Assembly: GCF_000518645.1 (NCBI RefSeq)
Contig: NZ_JADZ01000014.1
Coordinates: forward strand, 157,165-221,164
Direction: 5' to 3'
From: Curvibacter gracilis ATCC BAA-807
Lineage (GTDB): Bacteria > Pseudomonadota > Gammaproteobacteria > Burkholderiales > Burkholderiaceae_C
Length of the DNA: 64,000 nucleotides
Every line of letters begins with the position of its first letter. The stretch's first letter is position 1. Both the position numbers and the translations under genes were made by a program. The notes beneath the pieces were generated by a model. The model ran no database searches and was not told the DNA's origin. It saw only the letters and a program-made list of their open reading frames with translations. Below are positions 34,083 to 42,156 of this stretch, in pieces.

Positions 34083-36038
34083 TCAACCCGGGCTGAGTTG
34101 CCTGACCATGAGCTGCTGCGCCAACTCGTCCACCGGCACGGGCTGGCCCAGGGCATGGCCCTGGAAGGTGCTGCAGCCCAGGGCCAGCAGTTGCTCGCGC
34201 TGAGCCTCGGTCTCGACCCCCACGGCCACCGGCTCCAGCCCCAGGTTGTGGGCCGTGTCGATCAGCGTCTTCACCACCACGATGGCCTGGCGGTCGTCGG
34301 GCAGGCCCTGCACGATGCGGCGTGACAGCTTGAGCTGATCCAGTGGCAGCCGCGACAGATCGGCGGCTGAAGAGTGGCCCGCCCCGAAGTGGTCCACCCC
34401 CAAGCGCACCTCATGCGCCCGCAACTGGGCCAGCTTGCGCGCGCAGCTCTCCAGGTCTTGCAGGATCAGGCTTTCGGTGATTTCCAGGCGCAGGCGGCCC
34501 GGCGGCACCTGGTGGCGCTCCAGGGCCTGCAACACCTGGCTCACGAAATCGGCCTGGGCAAACTGCACCGGGCTCACGTTCACGCTCAGGTAGAGCTCCT
34601 GCAGCAGGGGCTGGCCGCGCCACAGCGCCAGCTGGGCGCAGGCCTGCTCCAGCACCCATTGGCCGATGGCCTGGATCTGCTGGCTCTGCTCGGCCAGCCC
34701 GATGAACTGCTCGGGCAACAGCACGCCCGCTTGCGGGTGGCGCCAGCGCAGCAGCAGCTCGGCGCCGCAGAGACCACCCACCTCGCGCGCCTGCAGCTGG
34801 TACAGGCAGAACAGCTGTTGCCCCGGCAGCGCCCGGCGCAGCTCCGTCTCCAGCGCGGCCCGCTGGTTCACCTCGTTTTGCATGGCCTCCTCGAAGAAGC
34901 GGAAGGTGTTGCGCCCGGCGGCCTTGGCCTGGTACATGGCGATGTCGGCGCGGCGCAGCAGTTCGTCGCAATCGGGGCCACCCGGGCGGAACAGCACCAC
35001 CCCCAGGCTGGCGCTGGTCGGGAAGCCCGGGTAGGCCTGGCCCAGCACCTGTTCCAGCTGGGCCAGGATCTTCTTGGCCACACGGGCCGTGTCCAGGGCG
35101 GCCACGGCGGGGCTGGCATCCAGTTCGGGCAGGATCACCACGAACTCGTCGCCACCCAGTCGGGCCAGGGTATCGCCCTGGCGCAGGCAACGGCCCAGCG
35201 CCTCGGCCACGGTCTGCAGAAAGCGGTCGCCCACCTGGTGGCCCAGCGTGTCGTTGATGGTCTTGAAGTTGTCCAGGTCGATGAAGATCACCGCCCCGTG
35301 GGCGTGGCCTTCGCCCTGTTGGCGGCTGGCCAGGGCCTGTTGCAGCCGGTCCTGCATCAGGCGCCGGTTGGGCAGGCCGGTGAGGGCGTCGAAATAGGCC
35401 AGCTTCTGGATCGCCTGCTCCGCCTCGTGGCGCTGGCTCACGTCGGTCAGGATCAGCAGCACGCCCTCGCCCTCGCCGCTGCTGCGCACCAGGCTGCTCA
35501 GCGCCAGATCGACCCAGATCACACGCCCCGTGGGGCCGGTGATGCGCTGGTTCTGCAGAATCAGTCGACCGCTTTCAGTGCTCAGCTGCTGCAGATGTCG
35601 GCGCACGGTGGGCAGGTCATCGGGGTGCCACCAATCGGCCAAGGCGGACTGCATGTTCAGGCCCAGAGGCTGCATGCGCTGCAGGGCGGCGGGGTTGATG
35701 CGGGTCACCTGAAGCTGGGCGTCCAGGGTCAGCACGCCCAACGGCGTGGTCTCAAAGATGAGGTGCTGCATCCGCAGCTGCTGGCGCAGGCTCTGCCGGG
35801 CCGCGCGCTGCAGCACGCGGCCGGCCAGCCACAGCACCACGGAGGCGACCAGCACGGCAGTCACCAGGCCGGTGAACAGGTAGTCGGGCGGCACATGGCC
35901 CTTGATCAGGTAGCCGATGGGGGCGACCAGCAATTCCACCATCAGCACGCTCAGGCCCACCCCGAGCAGCCAGATGTGCTGCCGGGGGAGTGCTTCCAGC
36001 CAACGGAACAGGCGATCAATCAGTGTGTTGCGATCCAT
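34083..36038 (-). CDS. PAS-GGDEF-EAL cyclic-di-GMP protein with degenerate EAL
   Basis: Inner-membrane signalling protein, 651 residues: two membrane segments (about 20-45 and 54-77), a PAS domain (about 85-205), a GGDEF domain and an EAL domain. The cyclase motif RLGGDEFVVIL (about 293) is intact and preceded by the RQGD inhibitory site. In the EAL half the metal Glu (GAELLLRW), NVSP Asn, EITES Glu, Lys and Gln are present, but the DDFG motif reads DHFG and the EGVE Glu is Val (AVGVE). Phosphodiesterase activity is thus doubtful and net cyclic-di-GMP synthesis is likely. It stands alone between the quiC1 gene and the ABC transporter genes. Confidence 0.92.
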   Translation of the reverse strand: MDRNTLIDRLFRWLEALPRQHIWLLGVGLSVLMVELLVAPIGYLIKGHVPPDYLFTGLVTAVLVASVVLWLAGRVLQRAARQSLRQQLRMQHLIFETTPLGVLTLDAQLQVTRINPAALQRMQPLGLNMQSALADWWHPDDLPTVRRHLQQLSTESGRLILQNQRITGPTGRVIWVDLALSSLVRSSGEGEGVLLILTDVSQRHEAEQAIQKLAYFDALTGLPNRRLMQDRLQQALASRQQGEGHAHGAVIFIDLDNFKTINDTLGHQVGDRFLQTVAEALGRCLRQGDTLARLGGDEFVVILPELDASPAVAALDTARVAKKILAQLEQVLGQAYPGFPTSASLGVVLFRPGGPDCDELLRRADIAMYQAKAAGRNTFRFFEEAMQNEVNQRAALETELRRALPGQQLFCLYQLQAREVGGLCGAELLLRWRHPQAGVLLPEQFIGLAEQSQQIQAIGQWVLEQACAQLALWRGQPLLQELYLSVNVSPVQFAQADFVSQVLQALERHQVPPGRLRLEITESLILQDLESCARKLAQLRAHEVRLGVDHFGAGHSSAADLSRLPLDQLKLSRRIVQGLPDDRQAIVVVKTLIDTAHNLGLEPVAVGVETEAQREQLLALGCSTFQGHALGQPVPVDELAQQLMVRQLSPG

Positions 36039-36193
36039 GAGGAGGGGGCCGGGTCATCGCCTTGATGATCCTATTCTGGCGCCCTCTCGGAATCGTCGGC
36101 CTGTGAAGAAGTTGGTGGAAACCCCGCCTTTTCACTTCATGTTGATCGGATTTGACGGAAATTGAGCTCTCCCGTCGCTCCGGATGGCCGCCA

Positions 36194-37378
36194 TCACATT
36201 TTGCAAAGCGGCGAGGGTGCCGGTGTGATCGAGGCTTCGAACTGACGCTCGATGGTGGGGCGCAGCACGCCGTCCACCACCTTGGCGCGGCCCACGAAGT
36301 TGGGCAGCAGCAGCTGGTTGTCCTGGCTGCGCATCGTGACCGGGCCGTACAGGCTGTCGAAGCTGGCGCCACGCAAGGCCTTGCTGACGTCGCCCGGTTT
36401 GGCACTGGCCGCCTTGCGCACCCCTTCGAACATCACCTGGGCCCCGTTGTAGGCCTGGCCTTCGTTGTCGGTGGGCAGGCGATTGAACTTGGCCTTCCAG
36501 GCGGCCACAAAGGCCTTGTTGCGCGGGGTGGCGATGTCGGGGGTGTAGCCGGTGGTGCCCACGGTGTCCTTCAAGGCGTCGCCGGTGGCGTTGACCATGA
36601 AGTTCAGGATCAGCGCGTGGCCGATCAGCTTCTTGGCCGGGATCAGGCCGAACTCCTGCGCCTGCTTGACGAAGGCGATCGCGTCGCGGCCGATCTCGGC
36701 CACCCAGATGGCCTCGACATTGGCGGCCTTCAACTGGGCGATGTAGGGTGAGAAATCCTTGGTGCCCATGGGCACGTACAGCGACAGCGGCACGCTCTTG
36801 CCGGCCGCCTCGGCGGCCTTCTTGAACGACTCACCCGAGTCGCGGCCCCACACATAGTCGGCCGCCAGCACGGCAAACGACTTCTCTTTCAGGTCCTTGG
36901 CCCAGACGTTGATCATGGCGATGTCCATCGCATCGGCATGGTTGGTGCGGAAGCTGCGTGGCTTGCAGGTGTCGCCGGTGAGCTTGTCCGATTTGCTGGC
37001 GACCACGAAGTAGGCGGCATCCCAGCGCTCCAGATTCTGCGCAATGGCCAGCGAGATCGACGAGGGGATGGCCCCGATCAGCAGGTTGTAGCCGTCGCGC
37101 GCGAGCTTCTCGGCCACTCGGCGCCCGGCATCGGGCGTACCCTCGTCGTCGGCGATCTGCACCTCGACCTTGCGGCCATCCACGCCGCCCGCGGCATTGG
37201 CCTCGTCGATGGCGAACTGCACGGCGCGCAGCACCTCCTCGCCCTGCTGGGCGAACACGCCCGACTTGGAGGTGACCAGGCCGACGCGCACCGGGTCTTT
37301 GCCTTGGGCGAGGGTGGCGAGGGGGGCCGATGCCAGCAGGGCGGCGAGGGCCAGGGTCAGGGGGTTGGCTTGGATCAT
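36194..37378 (-). CDS. livK: ABC transporter substrate-binding protein, branched-chain amino acid type
   Basis: Periplasmic type I binding protein, 394 residues, with signal peptide MIQANPLTLALAALLASAPL and cleavage near LAQG. The mature part opens DPVRVGLVTSKSGVFAQQGE and has the two-lobed family pattern (VEVQIADDEGTPDAGRRVAE, then FAVLAADYVWGRDSGESFKK). Members carry amino acids but also aromatic and alicyclic carboxylates. GGAG lies close upstream of ATG 37378. It is last in the operon SDR - livH - livM - livG - livF - livK, so an alicyclic or aromatic acid is plausible. Confidence 0.9.
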   Translation of the reverse strand: MIQANPLTLALAALLASAPLATLAQGKDPVRVGLVTSKSGVFAQQGEEVLRAVQFAIDEANAAGGVDGRKVEVQIADDEGTPDAGRRVAEKLARDGYNLLIGAIPSSISLAIAQNLERWDAAYFVVASKSDKLTGDTCKPRSFRTNHADAMDIAMINVWAKDLKEKSFAVLAADYVWGRDSGESFKKAAEAAGKSVPLSLYVPMGTKDFSPYIAQLKAANVEAIWVAEIGRDAIAFVKQAQEFGLIPAKKLIGHALILNFMVNATGDALKDTVGTTGYTPDIATPRNKAFVAAWKAKFNRLPTDNEGQAYNGAQVMFEGVRKAASAKPGDVSKALRGASFDSLYGPVTMRSQDNQLLLPNFVGRAKVVDGVLRPTIERQFEASITPAPSPLCKM

Positions 37379-37415
37379 GGTGTGTCTCCTTGGGTTTTAC
37401 GGGGGAAAAATGGGT

Positions 37416-38120
37416 TCAGACCATCACATGGGCTTCAAGGTCGCGCAGACCGGCGGGCGAGTTCTCGACCCGCCCCTGCGCCACCACCGAGCCCTTGGCC
37501 ATGGCGCAGTAGCGCTCGGCCACGCGCACCACCAGGCTCATGTTCTGTTCGATCAGCAGCAGGGCCGTGCCCTGGTCGGCCACGGCGTTGAAGATCTGAC
37601 CCAACTGGTCGACGATCACCGGGGCCAGGCCCTCGGTGGGCTCGTCGAGCAGGATCAGCGAGGGGTTGGCCATCAGGGCCCGGCCCACCGCCAGCATCTG
37701 CTGCTGCCCGCCCGACAGCGCGGTGCCCGGGGTGTGGGCACGCTCTTGCAGGATGGGGAACAGGCGGTAGATCTCGGGCACGGTCCAGGGGCCTTTGCGA
37801 CCGTTGGCGGCACCGAGCAGCAGGTTCTCCTCCACCGTCAGGTTGGCCACGATGCGCCGCCCCTGGGGCACCACCACCACGCCGTTCTGCGCCGCCAGGT
37901 AGGGGCGCGGCCGGGGCAGCTCGCGCGCACCCAGCCGGATGCGCCCGCCACGCAGGCTGGCCAGGCCCAGGATGGTGTTCACCACCGTGGTCTTGCCCAC
38001 GCCGTTGCGCCCGATCAGGGCCACGCGTTCGCCGGGCTGCACCGTCAGGCTCAGTCGGTGCAGGATGTGGGCCGATCCATAGAAGGCATCGACCTGTTCA
38101 AGGTTCAGCAAGGCGCTCAT
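37416..38120 (-). CDS. livF: ABC transporter ATP-binding protein LivF type
   Basis: Cytoplasmic ATPase, 234 residues. Walker A GRNGVGKTTVVN (about residues 37-48), signature LSGGQQQMLAVGRALM and Walker B LILLDEPTEGLAP are intact. LivF and LivG form the ATPase dimer of branched-chain-type importers. Its ATG overlaps the livG stop by four bases (38117-38120), showing tight translational coupling. Confidence 0.94.
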   Translation of the reverse strand: MSALLNLEQVDAFYGSAHILHRLSLTVQPGERVALIGRNGVGKTTVVNTILGLASLRGGRIRLGARELPRPRPYLAAQNGVVVVPQGRRIVANLTVEENLLLGAANGRKGPWTVPEIYRLFPILQERAHTPGTALSGGQQQMLAVGRALMANPSLILLDEPTEGLAPVIVDQLGQIFNAVADQGTALLLIEQNMSLVVRVAERYCAMAKGSVVAQGRVENSPAGLRDLEAHVMV

Positions 38121-38839
38121 GCGGCACTCCCGAGGTAAGCCTCGCGCACGCGAGGGTTGGCGCGCACGGCGGCGGGCTCGCCGCTGGCGATCACGCGCCC
38201 GAGTTCAAACACCGTGACGGCATCCGAGATGCCGAACACCACGTCCATGTCGTGTTCGACCAGCAGCACCGAGACCTCCCAGCGCGAGGTCAGCGCCTTC
38301 AGGTGGCGCGCCAGGTCGTGCGACTCTTTCACCGACAGGCCGGCCATGGGCTCGTCGAGCAGCAGCACGCCGGGGCGGCCCACCAGGGCCAGCGCCAGGT
38401 CCAGGCGGCGTTGTTCGCCGTAGCCCAGTTCGTCGGCCGTGATGTCGGCCAGGTCCAGCAGTTCGAGCTCGCGCAGCACCGCATCGGCGTCGGCGTGCGA
38501 GTCGGCCACGCCCATCTTGTGCGAGGCCAGTTCCACCTGCTTGCGCACCGGCATCTGGCTGAACACGCTGGTGCGCTGGAAGCTGCGCGACAGGCCGCGC
38601 TGGCGCCGCTCGGTGGCGCCCAGGGCGCTCACGTCCTGGCCCTTGAGGTGCACCGTGCCGCGGGTCAGGCGGCGGCGCCCGGTGATGGCGTCGATCACGG
38701 TGCTCTTGCCCGCGCCGTTGGGGCCGATCAGACCGCGGATCTGGCCCGGCTCCAGCGTCAGCGAGACACCGTCCAGGGCTTTCACGCCGCCGTAGTGGAT
38801 GGCCACGTCCTCGGCCTGCAATGCGTATGAAGGGTTCAT
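38117..38839 (-). CDS. livG: ABC transporter ATP-binding protein LivG type
   Basis: Cytoplasmic ATPase, 240 residues. Walker A GPNGAGKSTVIDAI, the LivG-type insert QRTSVFSQMPVRKQVELASH, a variant signature LGYGEQRRLDLALAL (YGEQ in place of SGGQ, as usual in LivG) and Walker B VLLLDEPMAGLS are present. ATG 38839 (MNPSYALQAEDVAIHYGG) is chosen because the frame runs open far upstream but only this start gives the family length. Pairs with LivF. Confidence 0.94.
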   Translation of the reverse strand: MNPSYALQAEDVAIHYGGVKALDGVSLTLEPGQIRGLIGPNGAGKSTVIDAITGRRRLTRGTVHLKGQDVSALGATERRQRGLSRSFQRTSVFSQMPVRKQVELASHKMGVADSHADADAVLRELELLDLADITADELGYGEQRRLDLALALVGRPGVLLLDEPMAGLSVKESHDLARHLKALTSRWEVSVLLVEHDMDVVFGISDAVTVFELGRVIASGEPAAVRANPRVREAYLGSAA

Positions 38840-38859
38840 GGGGCTTTCTCTCCGTGCTC

Positions 38860-39846
38860 TCAGTGGGCTGCGGGGGCGGTGCGGCGGGCCGGCTTGGCGG
38901 CGCGCGGTCGCAGGAGTTGGCCCAGCGCACCGGCCAGGCCGGTGGGGGCGAACACGATGACGGTGATCAGGGCGATGCCGAAGATGGCCATCCAGTGGTT
39001 GGCGTAGTCGCCCAGCACGTCCTTGGCCAGGAAGTACACGACGGCGCCCAGGGCCGGGCCCCACAAGGCCTTGTAGCCGCCCACCACCACCATCATCAGG
39101 GCCACGCCCGACAGGCTCCAGTGCAGGTTCTCGGGCGACACAAAGCCGGTGTTGAGGGCCGCCAGCAGGCCGGCCAGCCCGGTCACCATGGCCGACAGCG
39201 CATAGATGGCGGCACGCGGCACCAGGGTGCGGATGCCGATGAAGCGGGCGCGCTCCTCGTTGTCGCGCACGGCCTCGGTGATGGCGCCGAAGCGGGTGCG
39301 CAGCAGCAGCGTCAGCCCGGCCATCACCAACAGCAGCACCGCCCAGCTCAGCAGGAACAGGCCCTTGGGCTGCAGCAGCAGCGACAGTTCGATGCCGAAC
39401 AGGCGCGCCGGCCAGTCGATGTTCATGCCATCGGCACCACCGGTCAGGCCGCGCGAGCGCGAGGCACTGAGGTAGAACACCTGGCCGATGGCCAGGGTGA
39501 GCATGCCGAAGGCCACGCCCGGCACGCGCACGATCACCAGGCCGATCAGGAAGGCCACCAGGCCCAGGCCCAGCAGGGTCAGCAGCAGGGCCAGCTCGGG
39601 CGGCATCACCTGTTGCTGCAGCAGCAGGCCCACGCCGTAGCCGGCGCTGCCGAAGTAAAGCGCATGGCCGAAGCTGACCATGCCGTTCTGGCGCAGCAGC
39701 AGGCCTACGCCCAGGGCGAACACGGCATAGATGGTGGCCTGGGTGAGCAGGGACAGCACGGTGCCCGAGCTGATCGACAGCGCCAGCGCAGCGCCGACCA
39801 CGGCGCCTGCCAGCAGGCGAATCGGAAGGGAGTGGAAGAAGGTCAT
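38860..39846 (-). CDS. livM: ABC transporter permease LivM type
   Basis: Inner-membrane permease, 328 residues, with about nine membrane segments. The LivM-type motif GLLLRQNGMVSFGHALYFGS and the cytoplasmic coupling segment RFGAITEAVRDNEERARFIG, which contacts the ATPases, are clear. The C-terminal tail is basic and Ala/Pro-rich. ATG 39846 (MTFFHSLPIR) starts the first segment. Works with LivH as the transmembrane heterodimer. Confidence 0.93.
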   Translation of the reverse strand: MTFFHSLPIRLLAGAVVGAALALSISSGTVLSLLTQATIYAVFALGVGLLLRQNGMVSFGHALYFGSAGYGVGLLLQQQVMPPELALLLTLLGLGLVAFLIGLVIVRVPGVAFGMLTLAIGQVFYLSASRSRGLTGGADGMNIDWPARLFGIELSLLLQPKGLFLLSWAVLLLVMAGLTLLLRTRFGAITEAVRDNEERARFIGIRTLVPRAAIYALSAMVTGLAGLLAALNTGFVSPENLHWSLSGVALMMVVVGGYKALWGPALGAVVYFLAKDVLGDYANHWMAIFGIALITVIVFAPTGLAGALGQLLRPRAAKPARRTAPAAH

Positions 39847-39881
39847 GGGACAGATCCAGGGAAAACCAGGAAAAAGGGGGG

Positions 39882-40733
39882 TCAGGTGCGGCTGCCGGCA
39901 AAGCCGGCGGGCTTCCAGATCAGCACGCCCACCATCACGGCAAAGGGCAGCAGCACGGCCACATCGGGCAGGTAGACCGCGCCCAGGGCCTGGATCATTC
40001 CGAGCACCATGGCGGCGATGAAGGCCCCGGCCAGCGAGCCCAGCCCGCCCACCACCACGACCACGAAGGAGTCGATGATCACGTCGCTGCTCATGGCCGG
40101 CGACAGCGACAGAAAGGGCGCGGCCACCACCCCGGCCAGGCCGGCCAGGGCGGTGCCCAGGCCCACCACGCCGGCGCTCAGCACATCGGTGTTCACGCCC
40201 TGCATGGCGGTGGTCACGGGGTCGGTGCTGGCGGCGCGCACGAACAGGCCGATCTTGCTGAAGCGCAGCCACAGGCTCAGGCCCAGGGCCACGGTGATGC
40301 CGGCGCCGATCACGGCCAGGCGGTAGGCCGGCACGGGGGTGCCCAGCAGGTCGAGCGAGGTGTTGAGCAGCTCGGGCACGGCCATCGAGAGGTTGCTCTT
40401 GCCCCAGACGGTCTGCACCGCGTCTTCGATCACCAGCAGCAGGCCGAAGGTGACCAGCACCACGCTGAGCGGGTCGCGGTCTTGCAGCAGGCGAAAGCCA
40501 TAGCGGTCGAGCAGCACGCCCAGCACGGCCATGAGGGCCGGGGCGGCCACCAGCGCGACCCAGAAGTTGCTGTGCGCGGCAATCGAGTAGCCCAGGTAGG
40601 CACCCAGCATGTAGAGCGAGCCGTGGGCGAAATTCACCACCCGGCGCAGGCCATAGATGAGGGCCAGGCCCGAGCACATCACGATCAGCAATGCGCCGTA
40701 GACCAGGCCGTTGAACAAGTTGATGGTCAGCAT
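39882..40733 (-). CDS. livH: ABC transporter permease LivH type
   Basis: Inner-membrane permease, 283 residues, eight or so membrane segments. NLFNGLVYGALLIVMCSGLA and LIYGLRRVVNFAHGSLYMLG at the N-terminus and VVVGGLGSLAGAFIAAMVLG near the C-terminus are family motifs. ATG 40733 (MLTINLFNG) gives the family length. It follows the SDR gene by 16 bases. Confidence 0.94.
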   Translation of the reverse strand: MLTINLFNGLVYGALLIVMCSGLALIYGLRRVVNFAHGSLYMLGAYLGYSIAAHSNFWVALVAAPALMAVLGVLLDRYGFRLLQDRDPLSVVLVTFGLLLVIEDAVQTVWGKSNLSMAVPELLNTSLDLLGTPVPAYRLAVIGAGITVALGLSLWLRFSKIGLFVRAASTDPVTTAMQGVNTDVLSAGVVGLGTALAGLAGVVAAPFLSLSPAMSSDVIIDSFVVVVVGGLGSLAGAFIAAMVLGMIQALGAVYLPDVAVLLPFAVMVGVLIWKPAGFAGSRT

Positions 40734-40749
40734 GTCGGCTTTCAGGGGG

Positions 40750-41592
40750 TCAGAGAGGGAGAGGGGGCAGGGTGTTGTCGGGCGCGCCAAAAGCGCTCCA
40801 GCCGCCGTCCACCGGCAGCACCGCGCCGGTGACGTAGCTGGCCTGCGGCGACAGCAGAAAGGCGATCACGGCGGCCACCTCGGCGGGCTCGGCCAGGCGG
40901 CCCAGGGGCGTGCGCTGGGCGATGGCGGCCGCGTCGAGCGCACCCTGGCGCGCCAGCTCGCCCACCAGGGCGGTCTGCACATAGCCCGGGGCCACGGCAT
41001 TGACGCGGATGCCGGCTCGGGCCCACTCGCAGGCCAGGGCGCGGGTCAGGCCCAGCACGCCGGCCTTGGCCGCGCTGTAGGCGTTGCGCGTGGGCAGGCC
41101 ACCCAGGCTGGCGATGGAGGCCAGGTTGACGATGGCGCCACGGGGCTGGCCGACGGCCTCGCCGGTCCGGGTGGGCTGGGCCAGCCAATGCCGGCCCAGG
41201 GCCTGGCTCATGAGAAAGCTGCCGCGCAGGTGCACGGCCAGCACGCGGTCGAAGGCGGCGGCGCTCTGCGCCACGGTGGGGCCGGTCTGGTCGCCGATGC
41301 CGGCGTTGTTGACCAGGCCGTCGAGCCGGCCGAAGCGGGCCAGCGCGGCCTGCACGGCGGCTTCAACCGCCTCGCCCTGGGTCACATCGCAGGCCAGGCC
41401 CAGGTGCTCGGGGCCCAGCTCGGCGGCGCGCTGTGCGGCGCTGGTGCCGTCCAGGTCGAGCAGGGCCACGGACCAGCCCTGGGCGGCCAGGGCCTGGGCG
41501 CAGGCCCAGCCGATGCCCTGGGCGGCGCCGGTGATCAGTGCCACCGGGCGTGCAGCGACCGGCGCCCCGTTGGGGGCGAGGTGTGAACTCAT
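40750..41592 (-). CDS. SDR family oxidoreductase (copy 1)
   Basis: NAD(P)-dependent short-chain dehydrogenase, 280 residues. ALITGAAQGIGWACAQALAA is the cofactor motif (TGxxxGIG), DGLVNNAGIG the NNAG motif, SIASLGGLPTRNAYSAAKAG holds the catalytic Ser, Tyr and Lys. It leads the operon with the branched-chain-type ABC transporter, which suggests that it acts on the imported compound or an early product, probably oxidising a ring hydroxyl. The promoter region carries a pair of 14-base direct repeats shared with the AraC promoter at 44761. Confidence 0.9.
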   Translation of the reverse strand: MSSHLAPNGAPVAARPVALITGAAQGIGWACAQALAAQGWSVALLDLDGTSAAQRAAELGPEHLGLACDVTQGEAVEAAVQAALARFGRLDGLVNNAGIGDQTGPTVAQSAAAFDRVLAVHLRGSFLMSQALGRHWLAQPTRTGEAVGQPRGAIVNLASIASLGGLPTRNAYSAAKAGVLGLTRALACEWARAGIRVNAVAPGYVQTALVGELARQGALDAAAIAQRTPLGRLAEPAEVAAVIAFLLSPQASYVTGAVLPVDGGWSAFGAPDNTLPPLPL

Positions 41593-41725
41593 GTTTGTCT
41601 CCTCTGGGAGGGTTGGGTGTGGCCGCCTTGGGGCGGCTCTTGTGGGCTCTTGTGGGCTCTCGTGGGCCCTGGCAGGGGCCTGGGGTCTGGGGCAGATTGT
41701 GTTTTTCGAGGGCTGCTCAACCCAT

Positions 41726-41760
41726 CACGATTGGCGCAAAAAGCAGGACAAATCGTGCAT
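41726..41760. promoter_or_regulatory. Probable AraC-family operator upstream of the SDR/liv operon
   Basis: Two direct half-sites, CACGATTGGCGCAA (41726-41739) and GACAAATCGTGCAT (41747-41760), repeat with a 21-base period, which is two helical turns. The same arrangement is at 44761-44795 beside the araC-type gene. It lies 134 bases before the SDR start at 41592. Confidence 0.65.
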
Positions 41761-41778
41761 GGGTGACTCGGGGTTTCC

Positions 41779-42156
41779 CTAGGTTGCGCGCACAGCGGGC
41801 AGCGGGGGCACCGAAGGCAGGGCGGTGGCGCGGATCAACCGCGTCTCCTGCGCCGTGATCAGGTGGCCCGAGGCAGCCAGGTAGGCGGCAAAGTCGGGGT
41901 GGTTGTCACGTGCGGCGCAGCGTTGCTCGTAGTCGGCCAGGCTGTCGTAGCCCCACAGGTGCACGAACTGGTTCTGCGGCCCGACCAGGCTGGTGTAGAA
42001 GCCCAGCGGGTGGCCCAGGGTCTGCAGCAGCACCGGCATGGCCAGGCGGTTGAACACCTCCAGGAACTCGGGCATCTTGCGCAGCGCGATGGTGTAGATG
42101 CGGTGGTCCACCAAGGGTTTGGCGGGGGTGGACAGGGGGGGCATTTGCAGGTTCAT
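41779..42156 (-). CDS. NIPSNAP family protein, single domain
   Basis: Small protein of 125 residues with one NIPSNAP unit: DHRIYTIALRKMPEFLEVFN, FVHLWGYDSLADYEQRCAAR and a terminal strand. Its ATG overlaps the stop of the KstD-like gene (42153-42156), so the two are translationally coupled. NIPSNAP proteins are thought to be small ligand-binding or modifying proteins, but bacterial functions are largely open. The pairing with KstD-like genes occurs twice in this window (also 10430/12197). Confidence 0.83.
   Translation of the reverse strand: MNLQMPPLSTPAKPLVDHRIYTIALRKMPEFLEVFNRLAMPVLLQTLGHPLGFYTSLVGPQNQFVHLWGYDSLADYEQRCAARDNHPDFAAYLAASGHLITAQETRLIRATALPSVPPLPAVRAT

Noticed and set aside
38860..40677. 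A single 605-codon protein covering livM and half of livH
   Set aside because: The upstream part is the livH gene in another frame; only the part from ATG 39846 has the LivM family pattern.
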